Shown piece by piece: positions 7,542 to 14,226 of a stretch of DNA of 21,832 bases. The stretch lies in assembly GCA_910588135.1 (NCBI GenBank), contig CAJUOT010000039.1, positions 2,076 through 23,907 on the forward strand. Direction: 5' to 3'. Under the pieces are notes generated by a model, which saw only the letters and a list, made by a program, of their open reading frames with translations, was not told where the DNA came from and did not search any database. Origin of the DNA: an uncultured Oscillospiraceae bacterium (GTDB lineage: Bacteria; Bacillota; Clostridia; Oscillospirales; Oscillospiraceae). Every line of letters begins with the position of its first letter. Positions within the stretch are counted from its first letter, which is position 1. The position numbers were made by a program, and so were the translations under genes.

Positions 7542-7594
7542 CCGAATATAACCATATAGAGCAGCATCAGAAACACAATCACAGGAATTTTCAT
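7526..7594 (-). CDS. Very small hydrophobic peptide (22 aa)
   Basis: A 22-codon frame starting MKIPVIVF and ending IFGWNGF, almost entirely hydrophobic and long enough for one membrane span. GTGAGGTG lies 4-5 nt before the ATG at 7594. Its last codons overlap the start of the 56-aa membrane protein. The good ribosome-binding site and coupling favour translation, but the small size leaves doubt. Confidence 0.5.
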   Translation of the reverse strand: MKIPVIVFLMLLYMVIFGWNGF

Positions 7595-7618
7595 AGAGCA
7601 CCTCACGAAACGGTCCCG

Positions 7619-7638
7619 GCCGGGCCTTTCGGCCCGGC
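7619..7638 (-). other. GC hairpin with GAAA tetraloop between the small genes
   Basis: On the minus strand an 8-bp perfect stem, GCCGGGCC/GGCCCGGC, is closed by a GAAA tetraloop. No U-tract follows, so it is not a plain terminator. Located between the 32-aa and 22-aa genes of the operon, it may stabilise the upstream transporter mRNA or reduce downstream kinase expression. Confidence 0.5.
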
Positions 7639-7649
7639 TGAAAACCAGC

Positions 7650-7748
7650 TTACTTTTTTGGCTTTTGGAGGATCAAGCTGAGCCCGCCAATCAGTGCCGC
7701 CGCAATGGCGCCCCAAAGCACCAATTCCATCTGTTTTCTCCGTTTCAT
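7650..7748 (-). CDS. Very small single-span membrane protein (32 aa)
   Basis: A 32-codon frame starting MKRRKQMELVLW, with a positively charged N-terminus, one hydrophobic span (about residues 8-27) and a QKPKK tail. AAGGAGATC, which overlaps the last codons of the permease gene, is its ribosome-binding site, and the ATG is 2 nt past the permease stop. This tight coupling and the clear membrane-peptide design suggest that it is translated, perhaps as a transporter subunit. No family recognised. Confidence 0.6.
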   Translation of the reverse strand: MKRRKQMELVLWGAIAAALIGGLSLILQKPKK

Positions 7749-7750
7749 GG

Positions 7751-8527
7751 TTATTTGATCTCCTTCTTTCTAAAGCCATACAGGCCGATGGCCGTACTCA
7801 CTGCCACCCAGAACACGCCAACCAGCCACGCCTGTCCCATGTAGGTCATATTGCCCACCACTTCCTTGGCCCCCTCCAGCATATTCCGAGGGAAATACCC
7901 GGCCAGGGTAATCAGCGCATCCCCCACCGGGCCCCCGGCAAACAGGCCCGCCAGGCCGATGACAGTCTCCAGCACGAACACGATGCCCACGTAGAGGAAG
8001 GAGCTGGCGATCTCTCCGTTCACCAGGAACAGGCACATACACATCACCGCCTGTCCCGCGATCCACAGGGGCAGGCCCGCCGCCAAAAACCAACCCACGA
8101 TGGTCAGTCCCTCGGAGGCAGTGAAAAAGTTCCCCGCCTCCATAGGCAGAACAATGGCACACAGGCCGATGAAGAAGGCCATCATCACCACCAGATAGAC
8201 GATGGACAGCAGGGTCTGGGCCAGGAGCTTACCCAGGTAAATCTGGGTGCGGCTCAGGCCGAAGGACACCTCGTTTTTCAGGGTGGAGTTCTTGTACTGG
8301 GCGGCGAACACGATGTCCCCGGTGAGCAGGCAGATGCAGAAACCGATGGTCCCCATCTCCACAATGGCGACGATGGCCGCGCCGAACGGAGTGATCAGGG
8401 AGTGGGAATTGTGAAAGGCAAACATAGAGGCAAAAAGGGCTTCCAACGCCAGCATGACCCCCAGGGTGATGTAAGTGTAGGGCCGGCGAAGCAGCTTGTA
8501 AATTTCTGCGCGGATGTAATTAAGCAT
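7751..8527 (-). CDS. ABC-2 type transporter permease
   Basis: A 258-aa integral membrane protein starting MLNYIRAEIYKLLRRPYTYI, the typical cytoplasmic lead-in of ABC-2/BcrB-like permeases, then about six hydrophobic segments. KNEVSFGLSRTQIYLGKLL is the usual coupling region after the second span. The ATG at 8527 overlaps the ATPase stop by 8 nt, with GGGGGTGG as ribosome-binding site; an in-frame GTG three codons earlier is less likely. It forms the membrane half of the exporter with the ATPase upstream. Substrate is unknown; the set-up resembles bacitracin/lantibiotic self-protection or stress exporters. Confidence 0.9.
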   Translation of the reverse strand: MLNYIRAEIYKLLRRPYTYITLGVMLALEALFASMFAFHNSHSLITPFGAAIVAIVEMGTIGFCICLLTGDIVFAAQYKNSTLKNEVSFGLSRTQIYLGKLLAQTLLSIVYLVVMMAFFIGLCAIVLPMEAGNFFTASEGLTIVGWFLAAGLPLWIAGQAVMCMCLFLVNGEIASSFLYVGIVFVLETVIGLAGLFAGGPVGDALITLAGYFPRNMLEGAKEVVGNMTYMGQAWLVGVFWVAVSTAIGLYGFRKKEIK

Positions 8528-9446
8528 GGCGGCCACCCCCGATCAGGTTGAGGAAATACGCTTCCAGGTCTGCACCCTTCTGCTCCATGGCCAGAAGGGC
8601 CACCCCGTTCTTTGCCAGGGCGTAGGACGCCCGGCGTGGGTCGTCCAGGCAGTCGTAGAGCTGCACCACGTTGTCCGGCAGCACCTCAAACTTGTCGGTG
8701 CCCAGCTCCGTCTGAAGGACAGCGGCGGCCTTGGCCGCGTCATCCACCTCCAGCCGCAGGCAGGTACGGCACTTGTCGTGAAGGGCCTCCGCGGAAATCT
8801 CCTCCAGGATTTTGCCCTGTTCCATGAAGCCGTACCGGGTGGCCACGTTGGACAGCTCAGACAGGATGTGGCTGGAGATGAGAATGGTGGTCTGCCGCTC
8901 CCGATTGAGCTGGCGCAAAATCTGCCGGAACTCCGCCACCCCCTCCGGGTCCAAGCCATTGATGGGCTCGTCTAGGATGAGAAAGTCTGGGTGGTTCATC
9001 AGGGCCAGGGCCAACCCCAGCCGCTGCTTCATGCCCAGGGAGAAGGACTTGAATTTCTTCTTCCCCGTACCCGTCAAATCCACCTGTTCCAGCACCTCGT
9101 CCACCGCCTGCTTCCCGGGGATGCCCCGCTGGAGGCGGTAGTATTCCAGGTTCTCCCGGGCGGTGAGGAAGGGGGAAAAGGAGGGGATCTCAATCATGGC
9201 CCCGGTGCGGGAGCGCTGGGGGCGCATATTCTTCCCAGACGCGCCAAACAGCTCCATCTCGCCCCCGGTAGGGTCAGACTGGCCGGTGAGCATCCGCATG
9301 AGGGTGGTCTTGCCCGCCCCGTTCCGGCCCACCAGGCCGTAGATATCCCCCCGGCGCACCTGCATATTCACCCCGTCCAGAGCCATGCACGCGCCGTAGG
9401 CTTTTTTCAGGCCGTAAGCTGCCATCACCGCCGTATTGTCGTTCAT
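8520..9446 (-). CDS. ABC transporter ATP-binding protein (BcrA-like)
   Basis: A 308-aa ATPase with Walker A GRNGAGKTT (40-48), signature FSLGMKQR (135-142), Walker B LILDEPINGLDP (about 156-167) and the switch histidine in SSH. The C-terminal 90 residues are the accessory domain common in BcrA/lantibiotic-export ATPases. It powers the ABC-2 permease whose gene overlaps its 3' end. A 97-nt gap separates it from the response regulator upstream; that gap contains a probable regulated promoter with three direct half-sites. GAAAGGCGG precedes the ATG at 9446. Confidence 0.95.
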   Translation of the reverse strand: MNDNTAVMAAYGLKKAYGACMALDGVNMQVRRGDIYGLVGRNGAGKTTLMRMLTGQSDPTGGEMELFGASGKNMRPQRSRTGAMIEIPSFSPFLTARENLEYYRLQRGIPGKQAVDEVLEQVDLTGTGKKKFKSFSLGMKQRLGLALALMNHPDFLILDEPINGLDPEGVAEFRQILRQLNRERQTTILISSHILSELSNVATRYGFMEQGKILEEISAEALHDKCRTCLRLEVDDAAKAAAVLQTELGTDKFEVLPDNVVQLYDCLDDPRRASYALAKNGVALLAMEQKGADLEAYFLNLIGGGRHA

Positions 9447-9469
9447 AGCGTTTCCGCCTTTCTGTTTGG

Positions 9470-9532
9470 ATTATCTATAGCATAGCGCGGAAAGGCCAAA
9501 ACTCCTCAAAGGAAGTCTAAAGAAATCCTAAA
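9470..9532 (-). promoter_or_regulatory. Probable activator-dependent promoter of the ABC operon with three 11-nt-spaced half-sites
   Basis: Reading the minus strand, TTTAG (9528-9532), TTTAG (9517-9521) and TTTGA (9506-9510) begin at exactly 11-nt intervals, the layout of OmpR-family regulator sites that bind one helical face. A -10-like AT-rich element (TATAGATAAT, 9470-9479; TATGCT overlaps at 9479-9484) lies downstream with no recognisable -35, consistent with dependence on an activator. The regulator encoded just upstream is the obvious candidate. Confidence 0.5.
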
Positions 9533-9543
9533 TATCGGCGCTG

Positions 9544-10233
9544 TCAAACTTCGGCCAATTTAAAGCCTATGCCCCAGACGGTTTTGATGTAGGCGGTTTC
9601 CGGGTCCACCTTGGCCAGCTTGGCGCGCAGGTTGCTCACGTGGACGTTCACCGTGTTCTCGTCCCCCAGGAAGTCCTCCCCCCACACCGCCTCGTAGATC
9701 TGGGCCCGGGAAAAGGCCCGGCGCGGGTTTTCCATCAGCAAAGCGAGTATGTCGAACTCCCTTCCCGTCAGGGTCAGCTCCTCCCCATTCAGCGCGGCGG
9801 TATGGCTGTCACGGTCCAGCGTGAGGGAGCCAACAGTAAGTACGTCCGAATGAAGCGTGGCAAATTGGCGGCTGCGGCGAAGCTGAGCCTCCACCCGCGC
9901 CAGCACCTCCGCGTTGTCGAAGGGCTTGGGGATGAAGTCATCCGCCCCCAGCTTGAGTACGTTCACCCGGTCAGATATCCCCAGCTTGGCAGATACCACG
10001 ATAATCGGCATGGTCTTTCCCCGACGGATGCGGGCGATGAATTCCTCTCCGGTTACTCCCGGGAGCATCAAATCCAGCAGAACCAAATCGTAGTCATATT
10101 TCTCCGCCCACAGCAGGGCCTCGCTGCCGGAAAAAGCCGCCCGGCATGCATAGCCCGCCCCCTCCAGGATCGCACACAGCAGCCGGTTGATATCGGCGTC
10201 ATCTTCTACAATCAGGATATTGGCGCTGTCCAT
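9544..10233 (-). CDS. OmpR/VanR-family response regulator
   Basis: A 229-aa two-domain regulator: receiver domain with acidic pocket (E10, D11, D12), phosphoacceptor D54 in LVLLDLMLPG and the conserved Lys in IPKPF, then a winged-helix output domain with TGREFDILALLMENP and the recognition region ENTVNVHVSNLRAKL. The WGEDFLGDENTV pattern resembles VanR-type regulators. The ATG at 10233 is selected because GGAGGG lies about 6 nt before it; another ATG two codons upstream abuts the ribosome-binding site too closely. The cognate kinase is likely the one at the end of the downstream ABC operon, so transporter genes sit between regulator and kinase. Confidence 0.94.
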   Translation of the reverse strand: MDSANILIVEDDADINRLLCAILEGAGYACRAAFSGSEALLWAEKYDYDLVLLDLMLPGVTGEEFIARIRRGKTMPIIVVSAKLGISDRVNVLKLGADDFIPKPFDNAEVLARVEAQLRRSRQFATLHSDVLTVGSLTLDRDSHTAALNGEELTLTGREFDILALLMENPRRAFSRAQIYEAVWGEDFLGDENTVNVHVSNLRAKLAKVDPETAYIKTVWGIGFKLAEV

Positions 10234-10266
10234 AGTCATCCCTCCAACAATAGCGTTTATGGCTCT

Positions 10267-10272
10267 ATTGTA
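10267..10272 (-). promoter_or_regulatory. Possible extended -10 promoter of the response regulator
   Basis: On the minus strand TGC-TACAAT gives an extended -10 element; the -35 region 17 nt upstream (TGGTGA) is poor. The start would lie about 25-30 nt before the regulator's ATG. The expected -35 falls inside the hairpin at 10280-10307. Confidence 0.4.
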
Positions 10273-10279
10273 GCACAAT

Positions 10280-10307
10280 GCCCCCGGCATCACCAGATAC
10301 CGGGGGC
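10280..10307 (-). terminator. GC-rich hairpin after the coat-protein genes (weak terminator)
   Basis: Twelve-nt arms (10280-10291 and 10296-10307) pair with one C/A mismatch around a 4-nt loop. On the minus strand it follows the 87-aa coat gene but is trailed only by ATTGTGCT, a poor U-tract. It may partly separate the coat genes from the response regulator. Confidence 0.45.
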
Positions 10308-10329
10308 TAACTTTAGAAATTTTTAACTT

Positions 10330-10593
10330 TCAGCCGGTAATTGTCGGCGCTTGATTCGAAAACTTCTTCTCGGCCTGGGCAATCTGCTGGGGCTGGGCCT
10401 GCTCCACCTTGTACCACCCCTTCTGCTTGGCGGTTTCAAACAGCTGGGTCTGGGTCTTGTGGCCCTGGGTGAGCATACTGACAAAGGCATCACGCAGCTG
10501 CGCGTTGGTACACTCAGAGGCAAACAGGTTGTAATTGGTGCTCATTTTCTTCTCAGTGAGCAGCAGATCTGTAATGATCTCATTTTCCTTCAT
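10330..10593 (-). CDS. CotF-like spore coat protein
   Basis: An 87-aa protein: MKENEIITDLLLTEKKMSTNYNLFASEC resembles the conserved helical core of the Coat_F (CotF) family, a ferritin-like helical bundle half, followed by a Gln-rich tail (EQAQPQQIAQAEKKF). It is preceded by AAGGAGGAGAGC, with the start at 10593. A second small coat-like gene lies 15 nt upstream on the same strand, and a sigma-E/K-type promoter precedes both, fitting mother-cell expression during sporulation. Small tandem CotF-like genes are common in Clostridia. Family membership is judged from motif resemblance, not from a search. Confidence 0.8.
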   Translation of the reverse strand: MKENEIITDLLLTEKKMSTNYNLFASECTNAQLRDAFVSMLTQGHKTQTQLFETAKQKGWYKVEQAQPQQIAQAEKKFSNQAPTITG

Positions 10594-10608
10594 GGTGCGC
10601 TCTCCTCC

Positions 10609-10794
10609 TTATTTCAGAAAACCCAGCAGCGTTTCATAGTTCTGCTTGTGCTGGACGGCATACTGGTTGTAAGTGTTTTTCAGCTCAGCCTCAGTGGTGG
10701 CCTGGGCGGCATCCTGATACTTACAGCACAGCATCCGCTCAAACCCCAGCTGATCCTCCAGGGCGGATAGTTCTTTGGTACTCAGGTTTGACAT
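10609..10794 (-). CDS. Small CotF-related spore coat protein (61 aa)
   Basis: A 61-aa helical protein starting MSNLSTKELSALEDQLGFERMLCCKYQ, a pattern typical of the short partner of CotF-like proteins (helix with conserved E..L..K-type residues and cysteines), ending NYETLLGFLK. The start at 10794 is supported by AAGGAGGG upstream; the in-frame extension beyond it runs through the terminator of the previous operon and is non-coding. It is the first gene of a two-gene sporulation unit. Confidence 0.75.
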   Translation of the reverse strand: MSNLSTKELSALEDQLGFERMLCCKYQDAAQATTEAELKNTYNQYAVQHKQNYETLLGFLK

Positions 10795-10823
10795 GGATGG
10801 GTCCCTCCTTAACATTGGTGTCC

Positions 10824-10851
10824 TTAGTATGACCCTTGGAAGGAAAATTAT
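10824..10851 (-). promoter_or_regulatory. Putative sigma-E/sigma-K promoter for the coat genes
   Basis: Reading the minus strand, ATA (10849-10851) is followed after 17 nt by CATACTAA (10824-10831), close to the mother-cell sigma-E pattern (ATA...CATAcaaT) and compatible with the sigma-K -10 CATAnnnTA. It sits about 30 nt before the 61-aa coat gene. Confidence 0.45.
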
Positions 10852-10853
10852 CC

Positions 10854-10888
10854 AAAAAATGCCCGCGCCCGGAAAATTCAGGCGCGGG
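10854..10888 (-). terminator. Intrinsic terminator of the hydrolase/ATP-grasp operon
   Basis: Minus-strand stem CCCGCGCC/GGCGCGGG with an 11-nt loop, followed by C-A and six T. It begins 7 nt after the ATP-grasp stop codon and clearly ends that operon. Confidence 0.9.
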
Positions 10889-10894
10889 ACCATC

Positions 10895-12103
10895 TTACTC
10901 TTTTTTCTTCTTTTTCAACTTTAGCACATCCTTGTAAAACGTGTCCAGCTCTTTCTTGCTTTTAAAGGTTGCCACATACATCTGATTGCCCATCGCATCG
11001 GACAGCACATCGGGGATGCGGTCCACCATTTTGATGTGTCCTCCATATTTCTCCATAACAGCCTCGTGATCCAGCACAAAATCCTTGCCGTCCCGTCGTC
11101 CTGCATATGCACAGAAAGTATGTTCTCCTGACTCAATCGTGGAGTGGTCAAAGGCAATCATATCCGCCCAAATCTTATACACATTGGTAGAATTCGCATA
11201 GTTCATCATATCGGGGCTGAATCCTCCACAGGGACGCATATTGACCTCCAGCGCCACTACATCCCCCTTTTTGCCCATACCTTCTTGATCCTGTGTAAGC
11301 CGGAAGAACTCGAAATGAACAAACCGGCTCTTAACGCCAAAACTTTTGACAGCGGCCCGGCCCGCTTTGCGGACGTCGGCGGGGAGGTCCTTGACGATGT
11401 AGTAAATTGAGTTGTCCTCATTGTTCACAATGTCCATGATGGACATGGGGGTGACGTTGCCCGTCTCGAAGATGGGGTTCCCCTGGGAGTCGATGATAGC
11501 GTCATAGGAATTGACCTCGGCGTGAACAAACTCCTCCATAATATAGGATACGCTCTCCGCACGCGTCTCCAGGAAACGTTTCAGCTCCTTCTCATCGGAC
11601 AGCTTGTGGGTATCCGATGCCCCCACACCGTTGTCCGGCTTGACCACCACGGGCCAACCCACCTTTTTAATAAAAGCGAGACAGTCGTTCTCCCCCTTCA
11701 CCAAATGCCAGCGGGCGGCAGGAATACCCGCTTTCTCGTAAAACTCTTTCATCCCAGACTTGTATTTGATCCGGGGAATATCATCTGCCTGGAACCCGGA
11801 TGTGATATGAAAGTCTGTGCGCAGCTGGGCGTCACGCTCCAGCCAATATTCGTTGTTGGACTCCAGCCAGTCCACCCTGCCGTGCTTGAAAATAAAGTAG
11901 GCCACGGCACGGTATACCTCGTCGTAATTCTCCAGGCTGCCTACCTTGTAGTACTCGCTGAGGCTGTTTTTCAGCTCACCGGTGAGTTCGTCGTAAGGCG
12001 CGTCTCCAATCCCCAACACATTAAGGCCGTCGTTCTTTAACTCCCGGCAGAACAGCCAGTAGTTGGTTGGAAAATTTGGAGAAATAAAAATCACGTTTTT
12101 CAT
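10895..12103 (-). CDS. ATP-grasp family ligase of unknown substrate
   Basis: A 402-aa protein with a Rossmann-like N-terminal domain (MKNVIFISPNFP...) and an ATP-grasp fold. Visible features are the ATP-binding lysine and flexible loop VVVKPDNGVGASDT (K155 onward), IMEEFVHAEVNSYD (E190/E191 region), FVHFEFF (E265) and the metal-binding ALEVNMRPCGGFSPDMM (E286, N288). The family joins a carboxylate to an amine or other nucleophile through an acyl phosphate. The C-terminus ends in a lysine run (LKLKKKKKE). It is the last gene behind two alpha/beta hydrolases; the three presumably act on one small molecule or peptide. GAAGGAACG precedes the ATG. The substrate cannot be read from the sequence. 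Confidence 0.88.
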   Translation of the reverse strand: MKNVIFISPNFPTNYWLFCRELKNDGLNVLGIGDAPYDELTGELKNSLSEYYKVGSLENYDEVYRAVAYFIFKHGRVDWLESNNEYWLERDAQLRTDFHITSGFQADDIPRIKYKSGMKEFYEKAGIPAARWHLVKGENDCLAFIKKVGWPVVVKPDNGVGASDTHKLSDEKELKRFLETRAESVSYIMEEFVHAEVNSYDAIIDSQGNPIFETGNVTPMSIMDIVNNEDNSIYYIVKDLPADVRKAGRAAVKSFGVKSRFVHFEFFRLTQDQEGMGKKGDVVALEVNMRPCGGFSPDMMNYANSTNVYKIWADMIAFDHSTIESGEHTFCAYAGRRDGKDFVLDHEAVMEKYGGHIKMVDRIPDVLSDAMGNQMYVATFKSKKELDTFYKDVLKLKKKKKE

Positions 12104-12190
12104 GCGTCGTTCCTTCTCTCTATGTTAAATGGGTTGAATCCTCTCTTCGCAGCAGAAAGCTCTTCGGTCTACCCTTCAGGTACAAATTTC

Positions 12191-12946
12191 TCAATTCTCC
12201 AGCAGGTAGGGCACAAAATATGCCACCTGCTTGTACCACCAGTCCCAGTCATGGGTCACGTCCCACCCCCAGACATCTACCCAGAGGTGAATGCCTTTCT
12301 CCCGAAAAATATCCGCGAGCCACAGGGTCGTGCCAGGTATCTCCCAGGGCCCCCGGCCCACACAGATGACGCCCCGCTTCTGATTATACAGCTCAATAAA
12401 AGGATGGTCGTGGGGCATATCGGACAAGTAGTGCACAGGAGAATTGCGGTACACCACCTCATCCATATAGCTATCAAATCCGTAATCCGCACTGTAAATA
12501 CCACTGAGGGCCAGCAGCCGGTCAAACAGATCGGGGCGGCGGAAAAACAGGTTTGCGGCATGGGTTGCCCCCAGGGAGCAGCCAAATACCATTACCCCAG
12601 CCTCTCCCTCCCAGCCGTTACGTTCATTCACCATGGCCCGCATGAAGGGCACCAGTTCGTCGGTGATATAGGCAATCCACTGCTCATACCGGCGGATGCG
12701 CCAGTAGGGGTCGCCGCCCTTGTCCGACCAGCTCTCGGCGTCCATGGTGTCGATGGAGAACACCATCACCTGGCCCGACTCAATCCAGCCAGACCAGACA
12801 TCGGCCATTTTAAAATTTTCAAAATCAAAAAAGCGGCCATCCTGACAGGGAATGAACAGTACTGGCCGGCCAGCGTGTCCATATACCTTGCACTCCATAT
12901 CCCGGCCCAGCGCCGGACTGTAATCTTTAAAATACTGCGTTTCCAT
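12191..12946 (-). CDS. Alpha/beta-hydrolase fold esterase (COG4947-like)
   Basis: A 251-aa single-domain hydrolase with nucleophile elbow GCSLGA (S124), probable acid in the GRGPWEIPGTTL region and catalytic histidine in DVTHDWDWW (H232). The N-terminal half (YFKDYSPALGRDMECKVYGHAGRPVL) and the Trp-rich C-terminus resemble the COG4947 esterase group. No signal peptide, so probably cytoplasmic. GGGAGGG precedes the ATG at 12946. It lies between a second, Fes-like hydrolase upstream and an ATP-grasp ligase downstream on the same strand, with gaps of about 90 nt. The substrate is unknown; the recurring idea of paired hydrolase and ligase is inference. Confidence 0.85.
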   Translation of the reverse strand: METQYFKDYSPALGRDMECKVYGHAGRPVLFIPCQDGRFFDFENFKMADVWSGWIESGQVMVFSIDTMDAESWSDKGGDPYWRIRRYEQWIAYITDELVPFMRAMVNERNGWEGEAGVMVFGCSLGATHAANLFFRRPDLFDRLLALSGIYSADYGFDSYMDEVVYRNSPVHYLSDMPHDHPFIELYNQKRGVICVGRGPWEIPGTTLWLADIFREKGIHLWVDVWGWDVTHDWDWWYKQVAYFVPYLLEN

Positions 12947-13037
12947 ATGGTTCCCTCCCGTCCGCCGTCAGCCCTCCAGCTTTTATATAGGAAGGGCATT
13001 TTTAGGCCGCTCTTCCCTAGCGAAATAGAAATATTAT

Positions 13038-13808
13038 TTAATCCACTCTGCCATAGAGTAGCGTATTCATAAAAAATGGAATTTGCCGCTCCCAGCTGGC
13101 CTCGCTATGGTCGCCTCCGGGCACCATGCGGAAGCTCAGCAGCACCTGCTTGTCCAATAACGCAGCCGCCGTCCGGCCCAGCAGCTTGAACGTCTGGGCA
13201 TGATTAGACAATTCCCGGGTGCCATAGTCCATGTATACTACCGTACCCGGGGCCACCCGGGAGAATCGGATCAGCGTCTCAATCTTCCCCGGCGCCACCC
13301 ACAGGGATGGGGACAGCGCCGCCGCCCGGGAGAAATACCGGTTGTACTCCAAGGCGGCATACAAGCTCATGAGTCCTCCCATGGAGCTGCCGGCGATGAA
13401 CGTGTCATTTCGCCCAGGAAGAGTTGGAAATTCCCGGTCAATCTCCGGCTTGAAAGAATGCACCAGCCACTCCATGGTGGTCCGGCCTCGTCCGGCCACC
13501 CTGCCGAAACCTCCGGTGGCAAAAGACCACGGGGAATACTCCGACAGCCGCCCATTATCCGGATGGTGGTTGCACTCCACAGCGGCCACAATAATCTGAG
13601 TCTGAGTGGCGTCCAAATACTCGCCCATACCCCAGCTTTTTCCATAGGTGGCGTCCTCGTCAAAAAAAACGTTATGCCCGTCAAACATATAGAGCACCGG
13701 GTAACGCAGATCAGGGTCCATCTCCCAAGAGTCCGGCAGATAAAGGTACGCCCGGCGGGGCTCATCTCCTGTCAGTTCGGGAATGGTAATATTCCAGCTG
13801 TCGATCAT
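13038..13808 (-). CDS. Alpha/beta-hydrolase, Fes/IroE-like esterase
   Basis: A 256-aa esterase of the enterochelin-esterase-like group: RRAYLYLPDSW, YPVLYMFDGHNVF, the GSSMGG nucleophile elbow (S142), likely acid in MDYGTRE (D194) and catalytic His in GGDHSEASW (H234), a classic triad order. No signal peptide. The start at 13808 is chosen because GGAAAGGAT lies 7 nt before it; an alternative in-frame TTG lies eight codons upstream. It is the first gene of a three-gene unit ending at the terminator 10854-10888. Relatives act on siderophore or acetylated sugar esters, but nothing here points to iron specifically. Confidence 0.88.
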   Translation of the reverse strand: MIDSWNITIPELTGDEPRRAYLYLPDSWEMDPDLRYPVLYMFDGHNVFFDEDATYGKSWGMGEYLDATQTQIIVAAVECNHHPDNGRLSEYSPWSFATGGFGRVAGRGRTTMEWLVHSFKPEIDREFPTLPGRNDTFIAGSSMGGLMSLYAALEYNRYFSRAAALSPSLWVAPGKIETLIRFSRVAPGTVVYMDYGTRELSNHAQTFKLLGRTAAALLDKQVLLSFRMVPGGDHSEASWERQIPFFMNTLLYGRVD

Positions 13809-13958
13809 AGCCTGTATCCTTTCCCACTTCAAAGTGATAATATATGATATTTTAGTTTAGCACGGCACTGTGAAAAATGCAATGCTGGGATATTCCCTAT
13901 CTTCCCGCTCCATGTCTCAGGAAACTAGGCATTTTTTACAGATATTTTTCACTCCCCC

Positions 13959-13988
13959 TTGACGCAGTCCAGAGGCTTGTGCTACAAT
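13959..13988 (+). promoter_or_regulatory. tRNA-Thr promoter
   Basis: TTGACG (13959-13964), an 18-nt spacer and TACAAT (13983-13988) lie 25 nt upstream of the tRNA 5' end, the usual arrangement for a stable-RNA gene. The rest of the interval between the esterase start (13808) and the tRNA (13013 bases on, at 14013) has no gene. Confidence 0.8.
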
Positions 13989-14012
13989 ACCTCTTGCTGT
14001 AGGTCACACTAT

Positions 14013-14088
14013 GCTGGTATAGCTCAGTTGGTAGAGCAGCTGATTCGTAATCAGCAGGTCGTGTGTTCGAGTCACATTACCAGCTCCA
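14013..14088 (+). tRNA. tRNA-Thr, anticodon CGT
   Basis: A full 76-nt cloverleaf can be drawn: acceptor GCTGGTA/TACCAGC, D arm GCTC...GAGC, anticodon stem GCTGA/TCAGC around loop TTCGTAA (anticodon CGT, reading ACG threonine codons), variable AGGTC, T arm GTGTG/CACAT with TTCGAGT, discriminator T and encoded CCA. Confidence 0.97.
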
Positions 14089-14093
14089 GAAAA

Positions 14094-14130
14094 GGTTAGG
14101 TACAGGCCAACGGCCTGTACCTAACTTTTT
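14094..14130 (+). terminator. Terminator of tRNA-Thr
   Basis: Perfect 14-bp stem GTTAGGTACAGGCC/GGCCTGTACCTAAC with an AAC loop, followed by five T, directly downstream of the tRNA. Confidence 0.95.
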
Positions 14131-14226
14131 GCGTGCAGGGACCGCACCTGCCCGTTTTTCCCGGTTTAAAAACCAGCTTTGTTCGTTTAATATATGTTAC
14201 TGTGGATGAGAGGAGTTGTTTCACAC

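Noticed and set aside
7694..8551. Plus-strand 285-codon frame over the permease
   Set aside because: Antisense to a typical membrane permease; composition (His/Gln/Arg-rich) is that of a shadow frame and it lacks a good ribosome-binding site.
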